Positions 22,501-34,600 of a DNA stretch of 64,000 nucleotides are shown here, in pieces; within the stretch, counting starts at the first letter, position 1, and each line of letters opens with the position of its first letter. This DNA comes from Cheilinus undulatus (lineage: Eukaryota; Chordata; Actinopteri; Labriformes; Labridae): positions 37,656,151 to 37,720,150 of the forward strand of contig NC_054877.1 in the NCBI RefSeq assembly GCF_018320785.1, given 5' to 3'. Both the position numbers and the translations under genes were made by a program. A model generated the notes under the pieces. That model saw nothing but the letters and a program-made list of their open reading frames with translations. It did not search any database and was not told the DNA's origin.

Positions 22501-25059
22501 CCCAAAATTATTTTCTCCATCAAAAATGGCCCTAATCTGCTTCCATATATTAGCACAAAGGTGTAATTGATCAATATTTGTATGTATATCTGTTTACTTG
22601 ATTAAAAAAACCCCAACCTTTCTTATTGTCCTTTTGTGTGATTATGGTGCAAATATTCATGCCATTTTTAATGTTTATGTGGGTTATGTTTATTGATAAT
22701 TTACAGTTTTATAATGGTCGTTTCTCTGTTTCTTTGTTCAGCCATGCAATCATTTGACAATTATTGCATGGGTTAAAGGAGAAGTAGTCGTGGAGAGAAG
22801 TTTCTGTTCAGAGGACTCATCCATCGCTGGAGATGCTACAATGTGAGAGTATAATAAACAAAGGGATGGAAAGGAAACTGTTTGTCCTTAGCTAATCAAT
22901 TCATCAACCAATTTACTTCTCAGAAGTCATTCTTGCATAAGAAGATTACTTTGCACAAAAAAAGCTCAAATGGAAGAAGTGAAAAAGCAAAGATTCAGTC
23001 ACTTGACCGACATTAAACTGTTCGTAACCCAAATCTGTAGCCAGGAGGAGGCTCAGTGTTTCCTAATGTAGAGCAACATTTAAGTCTGACATAAAAAATT
23101 GTTTCATTTTTAAAGATTCCAATAAACTGGCCATGAAAGAAGAATGTAAAAAAAAAAACGTCTCACTACAAGCACCTTTATTTAACTTTCTGTGCTTTTA
23201 GGCATGACTCATGTCCTTCTTTAACACTAAAATAAATGTTTTTATGCAGTAAAAGTCATTCTTTAGATAAAAATTTAATAAAACCAATCAAAAATGTCCT
23301 GTCAATACTCTGTGAATACTGGTCAGAGCAGTGCCTCTACTTTAAAATCCACCAACAGCATTTTCTTCATTGGCATTGCTACAACCTCGACTTCAGAGTG
23401 CTGCTCAATGGCTCTTATTGTTACTGGGATACAAAACTTGGCACTTCTGCTTCTATCACCAGTGAACGATTAGTCTGTTTTAAATTGATCTGTATGCCTG
23501 ATATTTGCTTTGATCCAAGTCACTCTGGCATAGAAAACAGAGAAATGGAAGGAATCATGTCCTGGCTTTAGCAGCAGCTCTACACCTGGAATCTGTACCC
23601 TTGAAAAGTCAGTGAGAGCATGAGAAGAACATGTGAGGAAAAAGATCCTCTGCCAGTGTTGTTTACAAAGCTATCAGAAGTCCTGTCCCTCCTTGATCTC
23701 TTGAGAGAGAACTGACATCACTGAGAGCAGCCCTGTTCAAAAATATGAAGTATTTGCAAAGAAAAGCCCTGAGAGCACAGTGGTAACAGCACTGGTCAGT
23801 GCAGCGCCGGAGTGGGACTCATTTTCAGCCCTGGAGGTTCATCCAGCTCACAACCTTTCACTGCAGATTTAAAATAGTGGATTAAGATTTGTTGTTGTTA
23901 AAGTCCTATATTCATTAAAAAAAAAAAAAAAAAAAAACTAAAACCTTTTTTTTCCCAATTATTTGTAGTAAAGTTAGTAGGGGACCTTCACATATTGTAC
24001 CTTGAACTTAAGTTATGAAAAAGGAAAGTTCACCAAATGCTGTCAGAGAAACAAACATGCAACACTCTTCAGTGACCAAAGACACCAGAGCCACGTACGC
24101 AAAGTCCAGGCCTGTTACTCCTCATTGATAACACTCTCAGATCTGGTCGTAAAGAAGTCTCTGCCGTTTTAGTGACAATAACACAAAGATAAACATCTCT
24201 TTCTCCTGAACTCTTGTGCTGAAGTGCACAGGCAGAGAACGTTAAAAAAACACACAAAGTCTTCCTAATACACGTACTTAGTGCTCCGCTGAGATATTAA
24301 TCTATGAGCAGAGAAACACATGGAGCTGAGCGCCGTTTGGCCTGAGAGGAACTCAGGGAGTATCAACACAGGGCCAATACAGGTGCTGTACAGACAAAGC
24401 CAAGGACATGTTTATGGTTATTAATTTACATTCTTTTAAGAATTCTTTTTACATTAATTTAATAAAAAAAAAGACTGAAAAAAAAACTCAGCATCAATAA
24501 GTCATGAGTGGAAGGAAAAACATATGTGTGGATGGAAAATGGTGCATAGAGGGATGAGAGAGGAGGCTTTCACAAGAGACATAAATTATTTGTCATCAAA
24601 TACAGACACTAGTTTGCTAAAGAACTGAGTCTCATGTTGCTGTCAAATTTGTTGCAGTTCCAAAAGAAAAGTACTGTATTTGTTGTTTAAAAAGGAAACA
24701 TGAATCATGTTCAACATTACCTGAATAATAAAAGTTTGGTCTATTCATTTTTTAAGATAGAGTTTGGAACATTTAAATTGTTAAAAGACCTTAAAGGTTA
24801 AACACTGTATAATTTTGCATGACTTTCTAGAACAGAGTGAAGTCAAAATTCATAAGAGTTTGTTGTTATCAGCTTTTGGTTCACACTGACTGATATTTGT
24901 TGTTTTCTCTCCATGTAAGCCCATCCCTCTCCAACTGTTATCTAGTTATAGTAGTTTAGGTTTTCTATGCTGGAGAATTTTTTTAAAACACTTCTTTTTA
25001 AACACTGATATTTGAAAATTCAGAAGTTTTGAGGTTATATTATGTTTATTATTATATAT
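22501..25059. other. Intergenic, no gene seen
   Basis: The segment 23545-23600 (TCCTGGCTTTAGCAGCAGCT) has a relative at 54430-54480, a dispersed repeat. No coding region recognised. Confidence 0.5.
23917..23937 (+). repeat. A21 homopolymer
   Basis: Twenty-one A; no SINE or processed-gene body was recognised upstream. Confidence 0.9.
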
Positions 25060-25170
25060 TATTCACATTCAAAAGTACCGAAAATGGGTACTGTTGTGTA
25101 CAGGTATCGGTTCACAGGTACGGGGAACCGGTACCGTACCGGTTCAAATGTGAAAGGTACCCATCCCTAG
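25060..25170. repeat. MITE-like end fragment rich in GGTACCG motifs
   Basis: AGTACCGAAAATGGGTAC, GGGAACCGGTACCGTACCGG and AAAGGTACCCATCCCTAG form a dense cluster of GGTACC-type palindromes, ending where the Tc1 element at 25170 begins. Looks like the end of a non-autonomous transposon. Confidence 0.35.
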
Positions 25171-25998
25171 CCACTTTATTAGGTACACCTGCTCAATTAA
25201 GAAGCAATTGAGCAGGTACACCTGCTCAATTGCTTCTTAATATAAATGGCTAATCAGCCAATCACATGACAGTAACTTAATGCATTAAAGCATGTAGACA
25301 TGGTCAAGAAGACCTGCTGAAGTTCAAACCAAGCATCAGAATGAGGAAGAAAGGGGATTTAAGTGACTTTTAAGGTGACATGATTGTTGGTGCCGGACAG
25401 GCTGGTATGAAAAACTGCATATCTACTGGGATTTTCACACACAACCATCTCTAGGGTTTACAAAGAATGGTCTGAAAAGGGAAAATATGTTGTGTGGACA
25501 AAAATGCCTTGTTGAGGTCAAAGGAGAATGGGCAGACTGGTTTGAGATGTTGAAAGGCAATAGTAACTCAAATATCTACTCGTTACAACCAAGACATGCA
25601 GAATACCATCTCTGAATCAATGCCACGTCGAACGTTGAGGCACATGGGCTACAGCAGCAGAAGACCACACTGGGTGCCAATCCTGTCAGCTAAGAACAGG
25701 AAACTGAGGCTACAACTCACGCAAGTTCACCAAAACTGGACGATAGAAGATTGAAACATTGCCTGTTCTGATGCAGTTGTGACATTCACATGGTAGGGTC
25801 AGAATTTGGCGTAAACAACATGAAAGCATGGATCCATCCTGCCTTGTATCAGCGGTTCAGGCTGGTGGTGGTGGTGTAATCGTGTGGGGGATATTATCTT
25901 GGCACACTTTGGGCCACTTAGTACCAACTGAGCATTGTTTAAACACCAGAAGCTATCTGAGTATTGTTGCTGACTATGTCCATCCCTTTGTGACTGTC
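25170..25998 (+). mobile_element. Tc1-like element, 3'-truncated, degenerate transposase
   Basis: Starts with CCACTTTATTAGGTACACCT, the terminus of a widespread vertebrate Tc1 family, next to TA. Readable pieces follow the transposase in order: an HTH region near 25435-25480, TTLRHMGYSSRRPHWV-like sequence (about 25630-25680), then ESMDPSCLVSAVQAGGGGV and VWGILSWHTLG (25820-25915) and SYLSIVADYVHPF (about 25950-25990). Stops and indels break the frame. The element ends abruptly at about 25998 against a different repeat, and its 5' end carries an unusual inverted insertion. Confidence 0.75.
25196..25241. repeat. Perfect 22-bp-stem inverted repeat inside the Tc1 terminus
   Basis: 25196-25217 and 25220-25241 are exact reverse complements separated by two bases. 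In addition AGGTACACCTGCTCAATT occurs twice, at 25181-25198 and 25214-25231. Intact relatives of this element lack the duplication. Confidence 0.75.
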
Positions 25999-25999
25999 T

Positions 26000-26300
26000 T
26001 TTGCATGTCTCTCGGCCGACCTTGGCATCAAGAAGCTCCGCCATCAACAATCTACATCAGTGATAACCTGTCAGCTCAGGAGAAGCGCATGCATAGAACA
26101 CCATTTTGTCTTGTCGCTCTGATTGGCCCATCATGAATGTGACAGACAAAATGTCCCCCCAATCACCTTCTGAGAATTTTGTGAAAAGCTTCACTTTCCA
26201 GTTGCTCTCTATGGGAGCTTTTCCAGATAAATGTGAAACATATCCATGCAATGGATATATGAAACAGTCAATCTGGTGTGTAAGGTCAGCTTGTTGCACC
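26000..26300 (+). repeat. Dispersed repeat family R1, 3' part
   Basis: GAAGCTCCGCCATCAACAAT (26033) onward matches 16748 onward for about 200 bp. It ends ATATCCATGCAATGGATATA (26238), followed by CAATCTGGTGTGT, motifs found inverted at 13365 and 41570-41620. It abuts the truncated Tc1 at 25998. Confidence 0.6.
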
Positions 26301-26999
26301 CTCATATTCAGATTCATAACCAAACAAATTTCTCTATCCATAAGGGGCTGGAAAGTCAAAGCATGCTGTCTTATTAACCCAGGGAGCATCTTTTTGGCAG
26401 AACCTTCCCCAGCAAGTTAAACTGCACAACCATTTCGCAATAAAATGATGAAATGTATGACAAGAGAATTCCTGAATGAAATATTGTTTTTCTAAGGAGT
26501 CGATTCAAAACAGGTTTGACAAATGCTGATGAAATTGCATAAGAATATTAGCAAATTTTACATACTTAGCTGAAATAGTAATGTGTCTTCATCAAAAATC
26601 AATATTATTTCATTTTAATCGAAAACATCTTTGCTATGAGCAGTTTTCCACAGTTAAAATACACATCAACGGCCTGAAAAGTCCATTTCACAGGATTAAT
26701 GTGGATGTAGGTTGGATGAAATTGCTCAATATTGTTCTGTATTTGCCCCCTTTTTTAAAGAGGAGAACACCAGCAGAGAGAAAATTTAACATTTAAAAAG
26801 ACCATTAAAACAGATATGATCAACAGCCACAGGATCTTTCATGGATTGCACCAATGGGGAGAAACTTTATCAGAAAAAAGTAAGGACCTATAAAGTTATC
26901 CCCAAATGCTCCCAAAGCCACTAATTCTCTGTGAACTGATTTATGGTTTTATCCTTAATCTAAATGAGGGCACTGTGATCAACACTGAATGACTCGTGA
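26301..26999. other. Upstream flank of ednrb, no gene seen
   Basis: AT-rich DNA between the R1 repeat and the promoter-like segment. Could hold enhancers, but nothing in the sequence shows it. Confidence 0.5.
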
Positions 27000-27080
27000 A
27001 CATCCTGCCTGCCCTCCTCGGTCTTCTCCCCTCCTCCATCCCTCCTCTACATCAGAGGAGGAGGGGGAGGAGGGGGAGGT
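27000..27080 (+). promoter_or_regulatory. Purine/pyrimidine-rich promoter-like segment with inverted repeat
   Basis: A C/T-rich stretch (CCCTCCTCC-type, about 27010-27050) is followed by a G/A-rich stretch (GAGGAGGAGGGGGAGGAGG, about 27054-27078). The two are partly complementary and can form a hairpin or triplex-like structure. TATA-less GGAGG/CCTCC tracts are typical of SP1-type vertebrate promoters, and the position just upstream of the proposed first exon fits. This is inference from composition and position only. Confidence 0.35.
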
Positions 27081-27368
27081 TGGAGGGCAGGGATCAGTTC
27101 AGCAGAGTCTTCAGACTGGGAGACTCAGTACTGGAGAGGAGTGAGCCAGCAGAGGAGCAGACTGGAGCCTGTGGATCAGACAGGTCTGGAGCTTTTTTCA
27201 CTTTGACTGATGGAGTAGCTGCTGTTTGAGATGACCGGACGATCTCTGCAGGAAGTAAAAGCAGCGAGTTTGGGAAGTTTTCTCTTTCCAAAGAGCTAGA
27301 AAGTTACTTTGAAAGTTTGATCCAGGACAGACAAATATTGGAGGATTTACACCTCAGTGAAGAGTTGG
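27075..27368 (+). other. ednrb: Probable non-coding first exon (5' UTR) of ednrb
   Basis: A stretch richer in GC than its surroundings ends at a strong donor (GTTGG then GTAAGTAAG, GT at 27369). It has no long ORF. The next usable acceptor is GTGTCTCTGCAG ending at 28232, 49 bases before the receptor ATG, so joining the two gives a sensible 5' UTR. Non-coding upstream exons are known for mammalian EDNRB. The 5' limit is a guess; no TATA box or initiator fixes it. RNA support is lacking. Confidence 0.5.
27231..27299 (+). promoter_or_regulatory. Upstream ORF in the ednrb leader (22 codons)
   Basis: ATG at 27231 opens a frame of 22 codons closed by TAG at 27297-27299, within the proposed first exon. 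A shorter ATG-GAG-TAG lies about 20 bases upstream. If the exon is real, ribosomes would meet both before the receptor start, which usually lowers translation. No peptide function is suggested. Confidence 0.35.
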
Positions 27369-28232
27369 GTAAGTAAGAGAAGTTTATTTGACTTATTTAG
27401 GGACTGTGGCAAAATTACTGCATAGATAAGCAGGCTTAAAGCTGATATTATAAAGAGTAAAATTAACTTTAAAATTCTTTTAAACGTTTTTTAACCCCCA
27501 ACATTCTGGCAATATAAAATATTACCACTAAATTGGTATGAAATGTTTGATTGTACAGCTAAACTTCACTTTATTGATGAGACAATAAATAGATTTACTC
27601 TGTGATCCTAAGGTAGGAACTGCAGTGTAAGCACAAAGTTATCAGGGGAAACATTTTTGCCATGTTTTTTGGGGAAAGTTGAATTGTAGCATGAAGGATA
27701 AAAAAAAAGAAAATATTTCCTTATTTAAATAAAAAGTAAAACTTGGTGGAAATACAAAAAGAGTAAGAATTAAAAGAGAAAAGTAAAAAAAAAAAAGTTG
27801 AATTTTTATCAGTGTTGTGTTGTGTTTGATGCATCTATTAAAAAGAATGTATCGACTAGACCGCAGAAAAATCCTCTTTATAATCTGATGAAACATTTTC
27901 TCCTAATCTTCCAGAAAGTTCAGACTGGCTCATCATCAGTTAGAAAAAAAATACATAAACAAAACACCTTTTCACCCCCTGTTTATTGAATAACTTGTAC
28001 AATCCCTGACTTAACTCTGCACTTTCTTCAGGGTGTGTCCCCACATCTTATTTATGAGTTTCTTAGTGGGTTTAGACATGACAGCTGAATGAACTCCAGT
28101 CACGTAACAAAGCCTGCAGACTGCATACCTGCAAGACAGTGAGGTTTATTGTGTTTCATATGGATGTGAAGTTTTCCAGAAGTGAAGACATGACTTAAAT
28201 ACAGCATTTGCTCTTGATTTGTGTCTCTGCAG

Positions 28233-28281
28233 CTCACTAACTTAAGTCCAACTTATTGGATAAAAGCTTAAAGAATCCAGG
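28233..28281 (+). other. ednrb: ednrb 5' UTR segment joined to coding exon 1
   Basis: Follows a good pyrimidine tract and CAG acceptor (28230-28232). It contains no ATG, so initiation at 28282 is unobstructed within this segment, and it has an in-frame stop at 28261. Confidence 0.55.
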
Positions 28282-28695
28282 ATGCAGACTCGCATTTTCT
28301 ACTTGGGGATACTCCTCTTGCTTGGTCACATCCTTGGAGTCATGGGCCAACCTGAGCCAGTGCAACAAGCTCCACAGGACCCTCCAAGTATCACCCAGAG
28401 ACTCGGACTTGTAGAGAGGGACGTTCAGGGTCCGGTGAGGCCCAACATCACAATGCCCCGACGCCGTCTTCCTCCGATGTGCACTGGACCCACAGAAATC
28501 AGAGACACCTTCAAGTACATCAACACGGTGGTGTCCTGCCTGGTGTTTGTGGTCGGTATAATCGGTAATTCAACTCTGCTGAGGATCATTTACAAGAATA
28601 AATGTATGAGGAACGGACCGAATATCCTGATTGGAAGCCTGGCACTCGGAGACCTGCTGCACATCATCATTGGCATCCCCATTAATGTTTACAAG
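28282..28695 (+). CDS. ednrb: ednrb coding exon 1 (residues 1-138: signal peptide, N-terminus, TM1, TM2)
   Basis: Starts at ATG 28282, which has A at -3, and an in-frame TAA at 28261 rules out an upstream start. Encodes a hydrophobic signal peptide, a Pro/Gln-rich ectodomain with NIT (55-57) and an Arg triplet (60-62), then [18 protein letters not shown], which matches the membrane-proximal ETB segment. TM1 and TM2 follow, with LALGD at 120-124. Ends after NVYK at the donor GTGAGC (28696), phase 0, the same place as the human ETB exon boundary. G131 stands where the family has Asp. Confidence 0.96.
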
Positions 28696-31600
28696 GTGAG
28701 CTGTAATTACTCAAAAGTAAAGGTAAAGATAACTTTCAAATGCTTTTGATGATGACATGGTACAGCATGGTTGTATTTGTCTTTTGTTATTCCATGTCTG
28801 AAATTTTAAAAAGTGTTCCTACTTATCTGAGTAGTATATTTCTAAGGGATGCATTCATGTGTCAGCTGATAATCTTGGCAGGTTCTGGCCTTGCTGACAG
28901 ACATCGGTCCATCAGCAAGTAATGTGGCGTGCATCGATGCCGGTATCTGATGTCTGTTGTGAATTTAATGCTGGCTAGCTAGATTATGGAGTAGATTAGA
29001 GAAGCTTTTACCAAGATTCAGACACATTTTTTCTTTCCAAGCAGAAGAAGTCATTTGTTGAACAAACTGATTTGTCTTCGTAGTCAGATGTGAAAGAAAA
29101 TATCAGTAATGGGAGTCTAATACGGCCTCCAAGATAGACCAGCAACATGCAGTTTATGAGTCATGACTACTGCAATTTCAATACATCCAATCTTATTTAT
29201 AAAAAAGTGAAGAAAACACTGGCCTTAGACTCAATGATGAGCTAACTTGTAATTTTTATAATAATAATCCTTATTCATGGAGCTCTTTTATAAACTTTGA
29301 TTACACAGAGTTTTCTAGATTATGATAGAAAAAAGAAAGAAAGGCAGTCCAACTAAGCACAATAAACAGGTAGAATCAGTAAAAACTAATTTTAGAATCA
29401 CCTCTGATTTTTTACTCGAGCATCTCTGAGGTCTATGGACTTTTTTGGCCTAAATGGACTTTAATCTCAGATCAATCCAACATCTACTTTAGTTTTAAAC
29501 AGCAAAGCACCGATTCTGGAGAATGAAGGACGAAACTGATACAAATGTTCAATATAAAAATGTAGCAGATTGCTAATACGGTTGTTTTTTTCACCAGTGT
29601 TTTTGGTGTAACATTCCCCTTATGCCGACATCTTATCTCATGTTTGACCATGAAAATAGATCTGTCAAGCAGGGGGATTCCTCTGCCCCGTAATAAAATC
29701 TCTTAATTGATTCAGCCATTAGAAACACTAGAAACCAGCATTAAATTGATTGGCGAGATTAACACTGGCTAGTAGCATTTGTTCATGCTGATGTTTGACA
29801 ACATGGTCAGTATGCTAAGATGATGCATCTGTACATCCATCATTTAAGTGGATTTTAGATTTTTTTGTAGGAAATTGCTTTCCAGTATTCTTGAATTATT
29901 GAGTAAAATTTTGCTAGTTGTTTTTTATGGTCCTTTGAAAACATGTTGCTGCATTTTGGATTTGAAGTCATTTAAAATATATCATATCTAACTTACATTT
30001 CAAGAAAATGTTTGCTATTAAAAGAAAACTGTAGACTTGCTTCAAAAAATATCTTCTTTAGGTAACAAGCAGGTTTAGCAGGCTGAACGCTTATATTCAG
30101 ATATCAGATTTATCAGTGCAAGATTTACAAGTTGGTCAGACTCAGCATCTGTCATTTTTCATAAATACAGTCCTGAAATCCCAGTCAGAAGCTCTGTAAT
30201 GAACTGTAATGAAGCCTCTGCCATGGCTGCTGCCTTCCTGCCATAGCTTCCCCCGGCTCTTCACCGAATGTAAACATGAGAAGCTTGGTGTTTAGCATGT
30301 CATATGAACAGCAAGGTACAGCAGTATTTTGACCTAGAAAATGGAAATAAAGTAGTCTGTAGGCTGTTTAGGGTTTTATTCATGTATGACCTCACAACCG
30401 AAGTGATGAGTAGCCACATAAAGCAGGATATTAATCTGCAAAGAGGTACGAAGGCTAGTGGGGCTAGCTGCTAACTTTAGCCACACTCTACTTGGCACAC
30501 CAGCTTCACATCATACGAATATCCACAGACACAATGACCCTGTGATGAATTTGACAGTTTTTGGAGCATTTCTACCAATCTAGATTAGTCAGTAAAACGC
30601 AATTTAAATGTGTTTAGCCAGATAGGGAAACAGTTGACTGGGAATATCCTTAGTAACAAGCAACTAAATAAAGTTTTTTCTTTCTCTCAAGTCAACAAGT
30701 TAACTTGAAATCCAACTTGATTACTTGAGATGAAAAAAACGTAACTGAATGGCCTGTTAACTATTTAAGCTTTTTTTTAAAAATAGGAACAAAATTTCCT
30801 TTTTGGAGTGTGTGATAAAAAAGAAGTGAGAATTGTACTGATTGGTTGTTCATGATCTTTGTGCCCTACAAGCATCTATTTGAGTCCAAATCAAATCTCT
30901 CTTTACTTTTCTGTAGGATTTTAATTTCACTTTTGCTGGGAGTAGAGTCAAAAGATATTTCTTTGCAACTAATTTCAAAGTTTTAACTCAACAACTACAT
31001 TCACACTGCTACTAAAGTTGACAAAAAACACCTCAAAAGTTGAGACAAATTTTTTTTTTACCTGTGACTAAACATCAGTGAAGCCAGAAATCTGACATTC
31101 TCTCCATTCAGGTTTTTAACATTCCTGCAGACCCCTCACAGCCCGGACATAAACTGTTTAAACTCTGGTCACTGCACGCCAAAACAACGAGACACGGGAA
31201 CTGTTTCCTCCCCGAGGCTGTCATTCTGATTAATGCTTAACAGTCACAGTGTCAGAACATATAACTCTCATCACTCAAGCACCTTAGCCCTGTTTAATGT
31301 AAAATACCCTGAACTGTCTCTTTACTTACTTTACTGTTACTTTAATACTGTAAGAAAACTCACTGTGGTTAAAAAAAAGCCTCACCTTATATTCACATTT
31401 GCACTAACCAATGCAAAGTATCTTATTACATCATGTTGATCTATCACATCATTGTGTATTTTATATTTCCAATCATGTCTACTCATCATCCTTGCTCTCT
31501 TTGCACTCCTGTCAACCATAAGTGAATGCACATTAACTTAATGTATAACAAGAGCTTGTACATATCTGAATTGAAAATGTTATATTATTTCGTTCAGTTT

Positions 31601-34600
31601 TATATTTATATTTAATGTTTAATTCCTGCACACTGACATGCTATAATCAGAGTTAAATTCCTTGTTGCAAAAGCATACTTGGCCTGATTCTGGAAATAAT
31701 TATCAAAATAAAGCGAAACCTGTTCTCTTTGCACCAACCATCCACTGTGCTTGTTCACATCCAGGCAGTAAGGCAGTATGGCAGTCACCATCAATGAAAG
31801 CTACAACCCTGACTACAGTAGTGGGCTAACTTAGTCAAACTGATTAGCACTAATGGTATCAACTTGTGAGGGTGAATGTTGGATAGAATGCCTTTTAGGG
31901 TCACATGTAAAGGAAAGGTCAAGACCGATACCAAGTATTAACAGTTCATGAGAACAATAACTGATGTTTTGGGACCGATATATACTTAACAAATGTTTAA
32001 AAGTAAAAATTTAGGTTTAAAAAAGAACCAATAGTATGTTTCAGTAAGTGCAATTTCAGGTAAATGACATTTGATGGGATGTAAATCTGTCATTAAAGGG
32101 ATATTTAGGTATTTTTGAAGTTGGGTTGTATACTTGGTGATAGTAGTAGTAATAGCTTCCACTGATAAATGTTCATCTTTCAAACAGGATGCATTTGGGG
32201 AAGCTAGGCTAACAGTGCTATAGACAGGTACAACTGCATGTTCACAGTAAAAATAGGCCCAAAAACAATGTTGGCTCATTGCATGGTATATTTGATTTTT
32301 TAAATTATTTTTCATCTAGAAAGCTTCTGTTTGGCACTATTTTGTGAGGCAACTTTGGCTACGTGTTCTTCTGCTTCAGCGAATCTGATCGCCTGTTTAG
32401 GTCTGTGGGCATCACCAGAGAAAACAACAACAAACTAAAGTAAAACTAGTTATTTCAGCTCAGGTTTCCACTTCAACAGCTGACAAATACGTATAAAGTA
32501 AATATTACTGTATTGCACTGACTAGTTGACTAGTTAGAGGAATAAAGCAACAGCAGGGGTCAGTGGCTTCAATTTATCCACAGAAAGAGGAAGAAGGTTG
32601 GTAAACTCCACTGTTCAGTAAGGCAGGGAACTCTTGATGGGGAGTGATGCAGGCCACAGGCATCGGTGAGCCGCTTTCCTCACTCAGAAATGCCCCGAAG
32701 AAGTGTTGTGAAGTCTCACAGACAACAGTAGATCTATGTTTGTGGGCATGGGCTCACAGTTTACACACGTACACCACCAGGTCTCCTGCAAACCAGTCTC
32801 CACTTAAGTTCTTTCCTCTCTTTCTTCCTGCAGTCTTCATCTGTAGAAGTTCCTCTGTGTACTCCAGCTCATAAAAGTATCCCATATCCACAGTAAACGA
32901 CACGTCATAGCATCTAGAGCCAAAAATGCTAATTTCAGTTTTATTTAAGCTTAGTTTGTTGTCTCCGACAAAGCCCACGGACCCAAACAGCTCATCATAT
33001 GCAGAGGTGGAGCAGCACGTAGCCGGTAACCAAAGCTTGCATTATGAAGTAGTGCCAAACACAGAGGCATTCTGGTGAAAATAAAACTCTTCAGAACTTT
33101 TTGATATAGTATACAATGAGCAAACATTGTTTTTCTTACCCTTTTTTAACCTTAAACTTGCTAAATTATGCAGAGAAAATATATCCATCTGTAGCACTGT
33201 ATAGCCTAACATCCTAGCCACTAATTCTCCCAAGGCTAATGCCACTACTATTGCCTAGTACCATATACAACCCAATTTAAAAAATACTGAAATATGTCCT
33301 CAATAAGACAAATTAGACAACTTCATTACAAATGACAAAAGAGGAATAGACCGTAGCAATTACTTGTATGAGGTATAGCCATTCAGATAGGGTTGTGGGC
33401 GGGACATAAGGGCAGACTGTGGGGAGTGAAAATCAAGCCAGAGGGCAAGATGCAACTCATGCAGAGCCAAAGTAGCGCACCCCTTGAATGAATTCATTGT
33501 CAACAATAGGTGAAAATAAATGCTGATGTGACCCTGGGCCTGATAACTGCCAGGCCAATAATCAGGTGACCCCTAATCTAAAAGTTGTGCTACATAATAA
33601 ACTTGAGATCCTTTATAAATGGAGCCTGTTATATCACAAATGTGCATACCAGCACACAAACTTTTAAGTGGGTGGGGGTCCAAGAAGATTTTTTTGTACT
33701 TGTTATTACTTTACTCAATCCTGAGCCTCACTATATCCCCCGCTGTCTCAGGCATGTTATAATTTGGTGGGTTTAGCGTGTTTGTGCGTGTGCGTGAGAG
33801 TGAGGGAGAGTCTGTGTATATTTGGGTAAGGGGGCAAGCATGTTAAAAGAACTGGTCATGGCTGCATACCAGAGCAGAGACATGAGAGAACGGGTGGTAT
33901 GGAGAGACACATATGACTATAATTGACCTGTGCACGCCCTGGTCCAGCATCAGAGGCAGACATTTCTGCAGGTTAAGCAGAGTTTTGTTGTTCTCCAGGA
34001 GCTATTTTAGCTCTCAGGGTTAAGATCCATGTAGGTTGAAGAGGTCTGGCTATGTTTTTCAGAAAAGCTGTGACAGGCGTATTGAAAGAAAGGGCTAGAT
34101 ATTCACAGAAACTGATATGTTCAGGTTCACGCTTATCTTGATGTCTGACGCTGGGAAAAATAACAACATGGGGCCAGATGATTTGCTCCACTCGCTGTCA
34201 TGGTTTCACTCAGTCATCATCTGTTTCTCTCTCCCTCAGCTCCTTGCAGAGGACTGGCCCTTCGGGGTGGCGCTGTGCAAGCTGGTGCCGTTTGTCCAGA
34301 AGGCCTCGGTGGGGATCACAGTGCTGAGTCTGTGTGCTTTGAGCATCGACAGGTAAACTCAGAAACAACTAGGTTTTACTCTCATGTTGACTTTTGTTTG
34401 TTTGTCAGGGATTACAAAACATTGTTGGGGGGGTTGACTTTTTGACCTGACCTTTGACCTTCCCTTTTTGCTTATTTTTACCTCTGTTATCTGTTGATTG
34501 ACATTTTGTAATCATCGCTGCTGCACTTCTGCTTGTCTGCATATGACTGACAACTTTAATGGGAGTCAGGAAAAAACAGTTTATATTGGTAGTCTGAAAA

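Larger units (their letters stand above)
28696..34239 (+). other. ednrb: ednrb intron 1 (5.5 kb)
   Basis: GTGAGC to CTCAG. It holds a LINE 3' coding remnant (31118-31240) and an inverted-repeat element (32097-33300). I see no exon-like ORF or known RNA in the rest; 28700-31100 is plain AT-rich sequence. Confidence 0.85.

Noticed and set aside
28740..28922. ORF just after ednrb exon 1, considered as an exon extension
   Set aside because: The donor at 28696 matches the known exon boundary and the ORF has no receptor homology.
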